A program made the position numbers and the translations under genes. Positions 15,931-23,466 of a stretch of 34,573 nucleotides of DNA are shown one piece after another (position 1 is the stretch's first letter; each line of letters begins with the position of its first letter). The DNA is taken from positions 1-34,573 of the forward strand of contig CALWXH010000018.1 in the NCBI GenBank assembly GCA_944385465.1, written 5' to 3'. Under the pieces are notes generated by a model. The model did no database searches, was not told the origin of the DNA, and was given only the letters and a program-made list of their open reading frames with translations. Origin of the DNA: an uncultured Oscillospiraceae bacterium. GTDB taxonomy: Bacteria > Bacillota > Clostridia > Oscillospirales > Oscillospiraceae.

Positions 15931-15959
15931 TTGCAGTTCCCCCGGCGGGATGATATAAT
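15931..15959 (+). promoter_or_regulatory. Promoter of the flavoprotein gene
   Basis: TTGCAG (15931-15936), 17 bp, TATAAT (15954-15959). The poor -35 box fits an activator-dependent promoter. The region between the two divergent promoters has three GCAT-containing repeats (GCGCAT, ACGCAT and TCGCAT) that could be LysR sites. Confidence 0.5.
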
Positions 15960-16001
15960 TTCTACAGGTTTGAAACAAACTTCACAAACTGGAGGTACAT
16001 T

Positions 16002-16949
16002 ATGAAAGTCTTGGGTATCGTGGCCGGGCGCCACAACGGCAACAGCGAGATCCTGGTGAAGGAAGCCCTGCTGGCCTGTCAGGAGGCGGGGGCGGACTGC
16101 AAGCTCATCAACCTGTTTGACTACCACATCGAGCACTGCACCGGCTGCGAGTCCTGCACCATGCAGATGGGGGACGTGGCCATGGGCAAAGGCACCTACA
16201 AGGGCTGCGTGCTCAAGAACAAGGACGACATGGACCGCATCGTCAACGAGATGCAGACCTGCAACGGCATCATCGTGGGCGTGCCCACCTACGACCTCAC
16301 CCCCAGTTCCCTGTACCTGAAGTTCGCCCAGCGCTTCCTGGCCTATGAGCTGGCCTTCCGGCTGGAGATCGGCGAGGTGAAGGAGGATCCCCACATGGTG
16401 GGCGGCCTCATCGCCGTGGGCGGCTCCTGCCACGACTGGCAGACCCTGGCCCTGGAGGGCATGGGGGCCACCATGTTCACCCAGTCTATCTCCGTGGTGG
16501 ACCAGATGATGGCCACCCGCAACGGCCGGCCGGGCAACGTGCTGCTCCGGGACGAGCAGATCCAGCGGGCCCACAAGATGGGCGAGAACATCATCAAGGC
16601 CATCCAGACCCCCGTGGAAGAGCGGGGCTGGCTGGGCGACCCCGACATGGGCATGTGCCCCCGCTGCCACTCCTCCCTCATCTACAAGGGCGATCCCCAC
16701 TGGGACGGCATCCAGTTCCCCTTCGAGTGCGCGGTGTGCGGCGCCGGCGGCGACCTGGTGAAGGACGAGAAGGGGGAGTACCACTTCGTGCTGGCGGAAA
16801 ACGGCCTCATCCGGGACCGGAACGTCAACGCCGCCCGGGCGGAGCACCTCAACGAGATCATCAAGACCCGCATCGAATTCATGCAGAACATGGAGACCGT
16901 TCAGGCCAAGTACGCCAAGTACAAGGAGCTGAAGTTCCCCGCCATCTGA
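16002..16949 (+). CDS. NADPH-dependent FMN reductase/iron-sulfur flavoprotein family
   Basis: 315 residues. The N-terminal flavodoxin-like fold starts with VLGIVAGRHNGNSEIL, the FMN phosphate-binding loop. Cys46, Cys49 and Cys52 in HCTGCESC could bind an iron-sulfur cluster, as in Isf-type flavoproteins. The C-terminal third adds a zinc-ribbon-like unit with CPRC near 219 and CAVC near 240, unusual for plain FMN reductases. It probably moves electrons from NAD(P)H to a small aromatic or quinone-like substrate; the true partner is unknown. GGAGG precedes the ATG by 7 nt. It is monocistronic and divergent from a LysR gene that probably controls it. Confidence 0.85.
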   Translation: MKVLGIVAGRHNGNSEILVKEALLACQEAGADCKLINLFDYHIEHCTGCESCTMQMGDVAMGKGTYKGCVLKNKDDMDRIVNEMQTCNGIIVGVPTYDLTPSSLYLKFAQRFLAYELAFRLEIGEVKEDPHMVGGLIAVGGSCHDWQTLALEGMGATMFTQSISVVDQMMATRNGRPGNVLLRDEQIQRAHKMGENIIKAIQTPVEERGWLGDPDMGMCPRCHSSLIYKGDPHWDGIQFPFECAVCGAGGDLVKDEKGEYHFVLAENGLIRDRNVNAARAEHLNEIIKTRIEFMQNMETVQAKYAKYKELKFPAI

Positions 16950-16967
16950 TTCGGAACACAGACACCG

Positions 16968-16995
16968 AGGGGCCGCCCGGCTGGGCGGCCCCTTT
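16968..16995 (+). terminator. Terminator of the flavoprotein gene
   Basis: AGGGGCCGCCC pairs with GGGCGGCCCCT around GGCT, followed by TT. The same 11-bp stem reappears at 17819-17844 on the far side of repeat copy 3. Confidence 0.85.
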
Positions 16996-17135
16996 CTTGC
17001 CGGGAAAGGCCCGGTCTTTTTCAGATAGGAGTGATGAGATAGGAGATAGGAGAGATTCTGGCTGCGGTTCTCTGTCCTTTTGCCAGCGGGTGCCGGCAGG
17101 CCCTTTGGATTGCCGGGTCTCGTCCCGGCAGACGA

Positions 17136-17165
17136 GGTACTTTCTCTTGCGCAAGAGAAAGTACC
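17136..17165. repeat. Left boundary palindrome of repeat copy 3
   Basis: A perfect 30-bp palindrome with arms GGTACTTTCTCTTGC, the same as copy 1. Confidence 0.9.
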
Positions 17166-17539
17166 CAAAGAGTGCGCATAGGGGGCGAACCCCCTATGCA
17201 CCCCCCGCTCAGTTGCACTGCGTCCCTCTATCACCGGCGTCCTGAACCCGCGGCTGCGCAGGTTCCATCGACGGCCTCCGGCCTCCTGCGTCCGTATGCT
17301 TGGGCTATCCCACCCCCCCGGGCCGCCTAAATTGGCAAGGCCCTGGGGTGCCTGCGCCGTTAGAGGCGCAGACCCGCAGGCTTGAACACCAAGATGAGGC
17401 GCCCATAGGCGGGGGACGGGAGAAACAAATCAAGTCGGCAAAAGGCCGGGGGCCGCCTTGCGTGGCAGGGAGTGTCAGCAGGCGCACGCCGGTCGTTAGA
17501 ACAATGCACCAGTTTTGCTCCCCCGTAAAACGGGGGTCC

Positions 17540-17609
17540 TTAGGGGGTGGGCCGACTGTGAGCATGGAGCGCCCTTGGCTCCATGTCGAACCGGAGGCTC
17601 ACCCCCTAA
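17540..17609 (+). ncRNA. Distal arm of the repeat core, copy 3 (candidate RNA domain)
   Basis: TTAGGGGGTGGGCC pairs with GGCTCACCCCCTAA over 14 positions with one G-T. The inner hairpin CATGGAGC (17563-17570) pairs with GCTCCATG (17578-17585) around GCCCTTG. Both stems differ in sequence from the other copies while the loop is kept. Confidence 0.65.
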
Positions 17610-17620
17610 GCGTGTCTTTG

Positions 17621-17648
17621 GTTTCTTTCTGCACGAGCAGAAAGAAAC
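17621..17648. repeat. Right boundary palindrome of repeat copy 3
   Basis: GTTTCTTTCTGC pairs with GCAGAAAGAAAC around ACGA. Arm sequence differs from copies 1 and 4 but pairing is complete. Confidence 0.88.
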
Positions 17649-17817
17649 TCGCCCTCAGGCGAAACTCGTCGTCGCAAAGTCCGCTTTGCTTCGTTTCCAC
17701 CCAAGGGCGGTGAAAACTTCGCCCGCTCCCTTGCTCCTCCTCTCCCCACCGAAACCGCTGACGCTGGGTTTCGGCGGGGACCCCGATAAAGGGCCTGCCG
17801 GGGTGTCCCCCGGCAAA

Positions 17818-17845
17818 CAGGGGCCGCCCAACCGGGCGGCCCCTG
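17818..17845 (-). terminator. Terminator of spo0A
   Basis: CAGGGGCCGCCC pairs perfectly with GGGCGGCCCCTG around a 4-nt loop; only a short TTT follows on the minus strand. The core stem is identical to the one at 16968-16993. Confidence 0.75.
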
Positions 17846-17858
17846 TCTCGGTTTTCCC

Positions 17859-18626
17859 TCACCCCGCCCGGCGGTTCTCCTCCAGGGAGATGCGGTCGGC
17901 GATCATGGCGATGAACTCGCTGTTGGTGGGTTTGCCTTTGGTGTTGGAGACGGTATACCCGAAATACTTCTGCAGGGTCTCCAGGTCTCCCCGGTCCCAG
18001 GCCACCTCGATGGCGTGGCGGATGGCCCGCTCCACCCGGCTGGCGGTGGTGCCGTATTTCTTGGCCACCGCCGGGTACAATACCTTGGTCACGGCGTTGA
18101 TCACGTCCATGTCCGCCACCGCCAGGCCGATGGCCTCCCGGAGATACTGATAGCCCTTGATGTGGGCGGGCACGCCGATGTCGTGGATGATGGCGGTCAC
18201 CCGGCGCTCCAGCCCCCGGCCCCGCTCCGCCTCGGACTGCGGCTCCTCCGCCGTCAACTGGCTGCTGGCCAGCTGCCGGATCCGCTCCACCACCGCCGAC
18301 AGCCGGCAGGGCTTGAGCATGCAGTAGTCTCCGCCCCGTCCGGCCACCTCCTCCGCCAGGGCAGGCGCGGCAAAGGCGGACAGCACCAGGATCTTCGGCC
18401 CCGTCCCCGCCAGGTGCTCCAGCACCTCCAGCCCATCCATGCCGGTGAGCAGCAAATCCATCACCACCACATCGGGCCGGATCTCCCGGGCCAGGTTCAG
18501 CAGCTCTTCCCCGTCCCCGGTCTGACCCGCCAGCACCAGATCTTCCTCTCCCTCCAGCATATCACGGAACATCCCACGAAACTCCTGGGACGCGTCTGCC
18601 ACCAAAACCTTCTTCTGTTCGTCCAT
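17859..18626 (-). CDS. spo0A: Stage 0 sporulation response regulator Spo0A
   Basis: 255 residues. The receiver domain (about 4-120) has the phosphoacceptor Asp57 in [12 protein letters not shown] and the conserved Lys in MLKP; the C-terminal effector domain has [15 protein letters not shown], the Spo0A recognition-helix signature. When phosphorylated, it turns on entry into sporulation by binding 0A boxes. The usual acidic pair reads VADAS instead of VADDN, so its second Asp is Ala; the Mg2+ site may be altered. ATG 18626 has GAAAGGG at 8 nt; ATG 18632 is too close to the site. It lies just downstream of spoIVB, the conserved order in spore formers, with its own promoter. Confidence 0.96.
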   Translation of the reverse strand: MDEQKKVLVADASQEFRGMFRDMLEGEEDLVLAGQTGDGEELLNLAREIRPDVVVMDLLLTGMDGLEVLEHLAGTGPKILVLSAFAAPALAEEVAGRGGDYCMLKPCRLSAVVERIRQLASSQLTAEEPQSEAERGRGLERRVTAIIHDIGVPAHIKGYQYLREAIGLAVADMDVINAVTKVLYPAVAKKYGTTASRVERAIRHAIEVAWDRGDLETLQKYFGYTVSNTKGKPTNSEFIAMIADRISLEENRRAG

Positions 18627-18685
18627 TGCCATTACCCTTTCCGGTCCCCGACCAGTGATATTTTCCAGTTTTTAGCTGTGCCTCT

Positions 18686-18714
18686 AAAATACCACAGGAT
18701 GCTCCACCTGGCAA
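18686..18714 (-). promoter_or_regulatory. Vegetative-type promoter of spo0A
   Basis: On the minus strand TTGCCA (18709-18714), 17 bp, TATTTT (18686-18691), about 60 bp before the start codon. Confidence 0.6.
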
Positions 18715-18744
18715 GGGCTTTTTACCATTTTCTTGCAGTTAATG

Positions 18745-18762
18745 TTCGACAGCCGTGTCGAT
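18745..18762 (-). promoter_or_regulatory. Inverted pair of 0A boxes upstream of spo0A
   Basis: TTCGACA (18745-18751) and TGTCGAT (18756-18762) form an inverted repeat with a 4-bp gap. On the minus strand the first reads TGTCGAA, an exact match to the Spo0A box TGNCGAA; the second misses one base. They lie 31 bp upstream of the -35 box, so autoregulation by Spo0A is likely. Confidence 0.55.
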
Positions 18763-18785
18763 TCCTGTCCCGGCGGCCCTTCGGC

Positions 18786-19829
18786 TCACTCCAGGCCGCA
18801 CTGGCGGAGCATCCGCCCGGCCCAGATGCCGTAGCCGCAGGCGGGGTCATCCACCATCACGTGGGTCACCGCCCCCACCATCCGCCCGTTCTGGAGGATG
18901 GGGCTGCCGCTCATGCCCTGGACAATGCCGCCGGTGGCCTCCAGAAGCCGGGCGTCCGTGACCTGGAGCAGAAAATCCCGGCAGTCCGTCTCGCTCTCCG
19001 GATAGATCTTTTCAATCCGGATCTCGTATTCCTCCACCTGCTCCCCGGAAATATTGCACAGGATGGTGGCCTTTCCCGTCTCCACCTCATCCCGGGGGGC
19101 CACCTCCACCGCCTGGCCCGGCCAAGGGCTGGCGCCGGACAGGGTGCCGAACACCCCGCCGCTGGTGTTGGCCCACAGGGTCCCCAGGGTCTGGGAGGTG
19201 TCAAACACGCCGTTGAGCTGCCCGGGGTCCCCCGCGCGGCCCCGCTCCACGCCGCCCACGCTGGCGGGCAGGATGGAGCCGCTCTCCAGGGGCATGAGCA
19301 GGGCGGTATCCACATCGCTGATGCCGTGGCCCAGGGCGCCGAAGGTCCCGGTGTCCTGGCAGTAGAAGCTCACCGTGCCGATGCCCGCCATGGAGTCCCG
19401 GACCCAGGCGCCCAGCTTATAGGCCCCGTCGGAGGCGCACTGCACCGCCCGGGCGGTGAGCTCCAGGGGCTGCTCGTCCCGGATGGCCTGGATGCGCAGG
19501 GGCTGGCTCTCCAGCTGCTGGAGCAGGGCGGATACCTCCTCAATGGTGTCCACCTGGGTGGAGTTGATGTGGGTGATCACATCCCCCTCCTTCAGCCCGC
19601 AGGCCTTGGCCGGGTTGACCAGCCCCTGGCTGGTGTCGATGTCTGAGGTGCCCACCACCACAACGCCATCGGAGAACAATTTGATACCCACGGCACGGCC
19701 CACAGGGACCACCGACACCGCGTCCGCCCGGGCCAGCAGCGGCCACAGCGCCAGCGCCACCACCAGCGCCGCCGCCAGCCACCGGGCCACCGCCCAGGCC
19801 GGCCCCCAGGGCCTTGTCTCTTCCTTCAA
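18786..19829 (-). CDS. spoIVB: SpoIVB serine peptidase (S55 family)
   Basis: 347 residues. An N-terminal membrane anchor (about 16-34), a PDZ domain (about 50-115, including GLKEGDVITHIN) and a C-terminal peptidase with His168 in ALGHGISD and Ser307 in GMSGSPI, the S55 catalytic motifs. In the forespore it is secreted into the intermembrane space and cleaves SpoIVFA, triggering pro-sigma-K processing. It is shorter than the Bacillus enzyme (about 425). The start is TTG 19829, well placed after AAGGCGGTGAT, a near-complete anti-Shine-Dalgarno match; no better start lies nearby. spo0A follows after 160 bp. Confidence 0.94.
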   Translation of the reverse strand: MKEETRPWGPAWAVARWLAAALVVALALWPLLARADAVSVVPVGRAVGIKLFSDGVVVVGTSDIDTSQGLVNPAKACGLKEGDVITHINSTQVDTIEEVSALLQQLESQPLRIQAIRDEQPLELTARAVQCASDGAYKLGAWVRDSMAGIGTVSFYCQDTGTFGALGHGISDVDTALLMPLESGSILPASVGGVERGRAGDPGQLNGVFDTSQTLGTLWANTSGGVFGTLSGASPWPGQAVEVAPRDEVETGKATILCNISGEQVEEYEIRIEKIYPESETDCRDFLLQVTDARLLEATGGIVQGMSGSPILQNGRMVGAVTHVMVDDPACGYGIWAGRMLRQCGLE

Positions 19830-20096
19830 TGATCATCACCGCCTTCTGACAAATTCGCGGGTTTTCTCCCGCCTGTTTAATATGGCGGAAATTCGCTTCC
19901 GTCACCGCGGAAAAGTCAGGGGCGGCTGGCAGGGCGGCTTTGCCAGCTTCTTGCCCTCCGCCCTCCTTGGTTTTTATGCGGGAAAAATCCGGCGATCCGG
20001 CTTCTTTTTTCCTTCCGGTCCATGGCGCCGCCACGCATAGTATGCCCGTCCTTCCGCATAAACTGGACAGACAGAATGTTTCCGGAGGATGGTATG

Positions 20097-20618
20097 ATGC
20101 GACAAGTCAACTGCAGGCCGTGGCTCACCTTTTTTGCCGCCCTGGGGCTGGGCGTGCTGCTCCACTTTTTGTACGCCTGGCTGCCCAACCCGCTCACCGC
20201 CCTGTTCTCCCCGGTGCGGGAGAGCCTGTGGGAGCATTTGAAAATTTTGTTCTACCCCCTGCTGGCCGCCGCCCTCTTCCTCACCCGGGGGGCGCCGGCG
20301 GCCCGGGCCGCCCGGCTGCTGTGCCTGCCCCTGGTGTGCGCCCTGATGCTGGGGGCGGGCTGGGTGTACCACATCGCCCTGCGGGGGGAGGGCATGGCCT
20401 TCGACCTGATCCTCTATGGGGTACTCATGGCCCTGGGCTTCCTGCTGCCCCGGCTGCTGTGGCCCCTGGGGGACCGGGCCTGGGTGCGGTCCCTGGCCGG
20501 CTTTCTCGCCGTCCTGGTGTGGGTCTTTCTGGTGTGGTTCACCTTCTTCCCCCCGGAGCACCTGCTGTTTGCCGATCTCAGCGGCGGGGTGCGCACCTTT
20601 CTCACCATCCCAGTGTGA
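20097..20618 (+). CDS. Polytopic membrane protein, DUF6512-like
   Basis: 173 residues with about five membrane helices, starting at WLTFFAALGLGVLLHFLYAW. The SPVRESLWEHLKILFYP segment near 38-54 and the closing WFTFFPPEHLLF motif recall the DUF6512 proteins of Clostridia, whose function is unknown. GGAGGA lies 7 nt before ATG 20097; ATG 20094 is a less likely start. A hairpin follows the stop, and repeat copy 4 begins about 80 bp downstream. Confidence 0.7.
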   Translation: MRQVNCRPWLTFFAALGLGVLLHFLYAWLPNPLTALFSPVRESLWEHLKILFYPLLAAALFLTRGAPAARAARLLCLPLVCALMLGAGWVYHIALRGEGMAFDLILYGVLMALGFLLPRLLWPLGDRAWVRSLAGFLAVLVWVFLVWFTFFPPEHLLFADLSGGVRTFLTIPV

Positions 20619-20620
20619 CA

Positions 20621-20660
20621 AAAGCCGCCGGAAAGGGCTTGGCCCTTTCCGGCAGCTTTG
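20621..20660 (+). terminator. Terminator of the membrane protein gene
   Basis: AAAGC plus CCGGAAAGGGC pair with GCCCTTTCCGG plus GCTTT around TTG, with one internal mismatch. Confidence 0.7.
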
Positions 20661-20739
20661 TGTCTGATGCTCACAGTTTCATGTCTCAATCTGCCTGGGA
20701 TTCCGCCGCCTGCGGGCGGCGGGGACGACGCTCCGCTGG

Positions 20740-20769
20740 GGTGACTTTCTGTACGCGCAGAAAGTCACC
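20740..20769. repeat. Left boundary palindrome of repeat copy 4
   Basis: GGTGACTTTCTG pairs with CAGAAAGTCACC around TACGCG; the arms differ from copies 1-3 in matched positions. Confidence 0.88.
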
Positions 20770-21147
20770 AAAAGCGCGCCCGAAGGGGGGCGTACCCCCC
20801 TTGGGTATCCCCCCCCGCTCAGTTGGACTGCATCCCTCTCTTTCCGGCGTCCTGGACCCGCGGTTTCCCAGCTTCCCCCGACGCCCTCCGGGCTCGTGCA
20901 GCCGTATGCTTCGGCTGTCCCACCCCACCGGGGCGCCTGGCCAGGCTGGGCACTTCGGCGTGTGCGCCGTTAGAGGTGCAGACCCGCAGGCTTGAACACC
21001 ATGGGTAGGCGCCCATGAGCGGCGCAAAGGATTGCAGGGCAAGACAGCAAAAGGCCGCAGGCCGCCGTGCGTCGCTGGGAGTGTCAGCAGGCGCACGCCG
21101 GTAAGAGAACGCTGCACCAATTCTACGCCCCCGTAAACCGGGGGTTC

Positions 21148-21200
21148 TTAGGGGGGCAAATCCTGGAGGACGTCCTTTGTCCGATGGATTTGTCCCCCTA
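21148..21200 (+). ncRNA. Distal arm of the repeat core, copy 4 (candidate RNA domain)
   Basis: TAGGGGGGCAAATCC (21149-21163) pairs with GGATTTGTCCCCCTA (21186-21200) over 15 positions with a single G-T. The inner hairpin GGAC/GTCC carries GTCCTTT (21172-21178), one base off the loop of the other copies. Confidence 0.65.
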
Positions 21201-21212
21201 TGCGCGTCTTTG

Positions 21213-21240
21213 CCTACTTTCTGCGCGTGCAGAAAGTAGG
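21213..21240. repeat. Right boundary palindrome of repeat copy 4
   Basis: CCTACTTTCTGC pairs with GCAGAAAGTAGG around GCGT. Confidence 0.88.
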
Positions 21241-21319
21241 TCGCCCTGGGGGCGAAAACCCAAAATTCAGAGGGCCTGCCGGCACCCGCCGGCAAAAGGG
21301 ACAGAGAACCGCAGACGGA

Positions 21320-22243
21320 CTATCTCCTATCTCCACTCTCCACTCTTCCCTCTCCACTCTCGCTCCCCACCCCGGTGAGGTCAAAGGCCGGAACAAACCC
21401 CTCCCCCACCGAGGACAGCTCCTGGACATAGCCGGGCAGGCCCAGGTTCTCCATGTAGTCCCGGGCGGCGCGCAGCTCGGAGGGGCGCAGGGTGCGCCCC
21501 AGCTCCGGCCAGGGGGACAGGTCCCCCATGGGGGTGTACTGGGCCATGAGGGAGAAGAGCACGCTCCCCCGGGGGAAGGTCTCCGCCACCCAGTCCATCA
21601 CCAGCTTGGCCTCCCGCACCTGGCCGGGGAGAATCAGGTGCCGGATCACCACCCCGCTCTTCAAAAGCCCATCTTCCAGCCGCGCCGGCCCCCGCTGGCG
21701 GAACATCTCCAAAATGGCCGCCTTGGCCGCCTCCGGGTAGTCCTCCGCCCCGGAGTACCGCTGCGCCAGGGCCGCCGTCACATACTTCAGATCGGGCAGG
21801 TAGACGTCCACCCTGCCCGCCAGGGCCCGGAGGGTTTCCACCCGCTCATATCCCCCGCTGTTCCACACCACCGGCAGGCGGCCGGGGATGGGTCGGGACA
21901 GCGCCCGGGCCAGGATGTGGCTGTACTGGGTGGGGGTGACCAGCTCGATGTTGTGGGCCCCCTGGTGGGCCAGATTCTGAAAGATGGCCCTCAGGCCGTC
22001 CTCGCTCACCGCCCGGCCGAAGTTGCCGTGGCTGATGGCGTCGTTCTGGCAGAACACGCACCCCAGGGTGCAGCCGGAGAAGAACACCGTCCCCGCCCCC
22101 CGGCTGCCGGAGATGCAGGGCTCCTCCCAGTGGTGAAGGGCCGCCCGGGCGATGCGCAGGCCGTCAGGCAGGCGGCACCAGCCCTCCCCCCGGTTTTCGT
22201 CCCGCACCGCGGCGCACCGCCGGGGGCACAGATTGCAGATCAT
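21320..22243 (-). CDS. Radical SAM protein, pyruvate formate-lyase activase-like
   Basis: 307 residues. The N-terminus has a Cys-rich MICNLCPRRCAA segment, and the radical SAM cluster motif CTLGCVFCQN (Cys-X3-Cys-X2-Cys) follows near residue 60. This resembles the YgiQ-unlike, PflX/AmmeMemoRadiSam-type activase relatives; the substrate is unknown. The start is ATG 22243 overlapping the mutY stop by 4 nt (ATGA), with GGAGG upstream. The last 17 codons (GVGSESGEGRVESGDRR) lie inside the low-complexity edge of repeat copy 4, whose TATCTCC unit supplies the stop. The native C-terminus may therefore have been replaced by the repeat. Confidence 0.85.
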   Translation of the reverse strand: MICNLCPRRCAAVRDENRGEGWCRLPDGLRIARAALHHWEEPCISGSRGAGTVFFSGCTLGCVFCQNDAISHGNFGRAVSEDGLRAIFQNLAHQGAHNIELVTPTQYSHILARALSRPIPGRLPVVWNSGGYERVETLRALAGRVDVYLPDLKYVTAALAQRYSGAEDYPEAAKAAILEMFRQRGPARLEDGLLKSGVVIRHLILPGQVREAKLVMDWVAETFPRGSVLFSLMAQYTPMGDLSPWPELGRTLRPSELRAARDYMENLGLPGYVQELSSVGEGFVPAFDLTGVGSESGEGRVESGDRR

Positions 22244-23304
22244 GGGCGCGCCTCCTTCCCGTTCTCCCGGCCCAGCCGCTGTTCCACCAGGGGGGCGCAG
22301 CACTGAAAGGCGTTGGGCACAGCGTAGGTCTGCCGCAGCTCCTGCAGGCCGGCCCACACCCAGCCCGGGGGCAGCGCCTCCCCCGCCGCCTCCACGGCCC
22401 GGAGAGTGAGGCGCCACTCCACATGGGTGAAGATGTGCCTGCCCTGCCCGGCGTACTCCACGCACAACGGCTCAATCCCCCACGCCGGGGGCAGGGGGCC
22501 GTCCCCCGGCTCGTTGGGGTACTCCCACAGCCCCGCCAGCAGCCCCTTGTCCGGCCGGCGGCGCAAGGCCACCTGGTCCCCGCGGAAGAGGAGCCACACC
22601 GTGCGCTCCTCCACCCGGCGCTCCTTTTTCTTCCCCTTCACCGGCAGCTCCCCCGTGCGCCCCTCCAGACGGGCGGCGCAGAAGTCCCTGGCCGGGCAAT
22701 GCTCGCACAATGGCGCGCCGTTGGGCAGGCACACCGTGGCCCCCAGCTCCATCATGGCCTGGGTGAACGCCCCGGGGGCCCGGAGGGGGATGACCCGCCC
22801 CAGCTGCTCCGCCACCCGCTTTTTCATGGCGGGGGTGGTGATGTCCCCATCGTCCCCGGTGAGGCGGGCCACCACCCGCAGCACGTTGCCGTCCACTGCG
22901 GGGACGGGCTGGCCGAAGGCGATGGAGCAGATGGCCCCGGCGGTGTAGTCCCCCACCCCCTTCAGAGCCCGGACGCTTTCATAGTCCGAGGGGAACACCC
23001 CGCCGTGCTGTTCCACGATCTGCCGGGCGGCGGCCTGGAGGTTCCGGGCCCGGTTGTAGTAGCCCAGCCCCTGCCACAGCTTCAGAAGCCGCTCTTCCGG
23101 GAGGGCGGCCAGGGCCGCCACGTCGGGCACCTCGGCCAGAAAGCGCCGGTAATAGTCCAGCACCGCCGCCACCCGGGTCTGCTGGAGCATGATCTCGGAC
23201 ACCCACACGTGGTAGGGGGTGGGGTCGTCCCGCCAGGGCAGGCGCCGGGCGTTGTCCCGGTACCACTCCAGCAGGGGGATGGGAAGTTGTTCCAATGGGT
23301 TCAA
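22240..23304 (-). CDS. mutY: Adenine DNA glycosylase MutY
   Basis: 354 residues, typical length. The HhH-GPD glycosylase fold has catalytic Glu37 in SEIMLQQTRV, the helix-hairpin-helix LKGVGDYTAGAI, and the catalytic Asp in PAVDGNVLRV. The iron-sulfur loop is Cys-X7-Cys-X2-Cys-X5-Cys (CLPNGAPLCEHCPARDFC); the first spacing is one longer than in E. coli. A C-terminal NUDIX-like domain (ERTVWLLFRGDQVALRRRP) reads 8-oxoG. It removes adenine mispaired with 8-oxoguanine. TTG 23304 has GGAGG at 8 nt; a GTG at 23313 overlaps that site and is less likely. It overlaps the radical-SAM gene by 4 nt. Confidence 0.95.
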   Translation of the reverse strand: MNPLEQLPIPLLEWYRDNARRLPWRDDPTPYHVWVSEIMLQQTRVAAVLDYYRRFLAEVPDVAALAALPEERLLKLWQGLGYYNRARNLQAAARQIVEQHGGVFPSDYESVRALKGVGDYTAGAICSIAFGQPVPAVDGNVLRVVARLTGDDGDITTPAMKKRVAEQLGRVIPLRAPGAFTQAMMELGATVCLPNGAPLCEHCPARDFCAARLEGRTGELPVKGKKKERRVEERTVWLLFRGDQVALRRRPDKGLLAGLWEYPNEPGDGPLPPAWGIEPLCVEYAGQGRHIFTHVEWRLTLRAVEAAGEALPPGWVWAGLQELRQTYAVPNAFQCCAPLVEQRLGRENGKEARP

Positions 23305-23409
23305 GGCCGCCACCTCCGATGCGTGAGACTTCTGCTATGGTACCACAGGCCGCCCGCTTTTTCAATCGCCGGCGCGGGGTGTTTTTTCACCCCGCCCCAA
23401 GGTTTCGGC

Positions 23410-23437
23410 AGGTTTTTCCCGCCCCCCGGGCTATAAT
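23410..23437 (+). promoter_or_regulatory. Possible promoter of the spoIIA operon
   Basis: AGGTTTTT (23410-23417) resembles a sigma-H -35 box, and TATAAT (23432-23437) a -10 box; no sigma-A -35 box is in place. In Bacillus this operon is sigma-H dependent, so the position fits, but the match is partial. Confidence 0.35.
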
Positions 23438-23466
23438 CCTGTCAAACCCACTCAGGAGGACAAGCC

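Larger units (their letters stand above)
17023..17817 (+). repeat. Dispersed structured repeat, copy 3
   Basis: The left flank has GGAGATA-type units (17023-17052), a stretch that is the reverse complement of the right flank of copy 4, and TGCCGGG/CCCGGCA (17111-17117 with 17124-17130). The left palindrome is at 17136-17165, the core at 17166-17620 (455 nt) and the right palindrome at 17621-17648, followed by TCGCC/GGCGA. The region sits between the 3' ends of two convergent genes, each with its own terminator. Its distal arm (17540-17609) is the clearest helix of the family. No gene is supported inside. Confidence 0.88.
20697..21372 (+). repeat. Dispersed structured repeat, copy 4
   Basis: The left flank is a 28-bp block with a CCGCCGCC/GGGCGGCGG hairpin (20697-20724), identical to 34354-34381. 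The left palindrome is at 20740-20769, the core at 20770-21212 (443 nt) and the right palindrome at 21213-21240. TCGCCC/GGGCGA and TGCCGGC/GCCGGCA follow, then TATCTCC and CACTCTC units to 21372. The last 53 bp overlap the 3' end of the radical-SAM gene. It lies between convergent genes, as copy 3 does. Its palindrome arms and distal stem are the most divergent of the four, but all pairings are kept. Confidence 0.88.

Noticed and set aside
19830-20090. Sporulation-type promoter upstream of spoIVB (CATATTA near 19880)
   Set aside because: The -10-like box is present, but no matching -35 box lies at the right distance.
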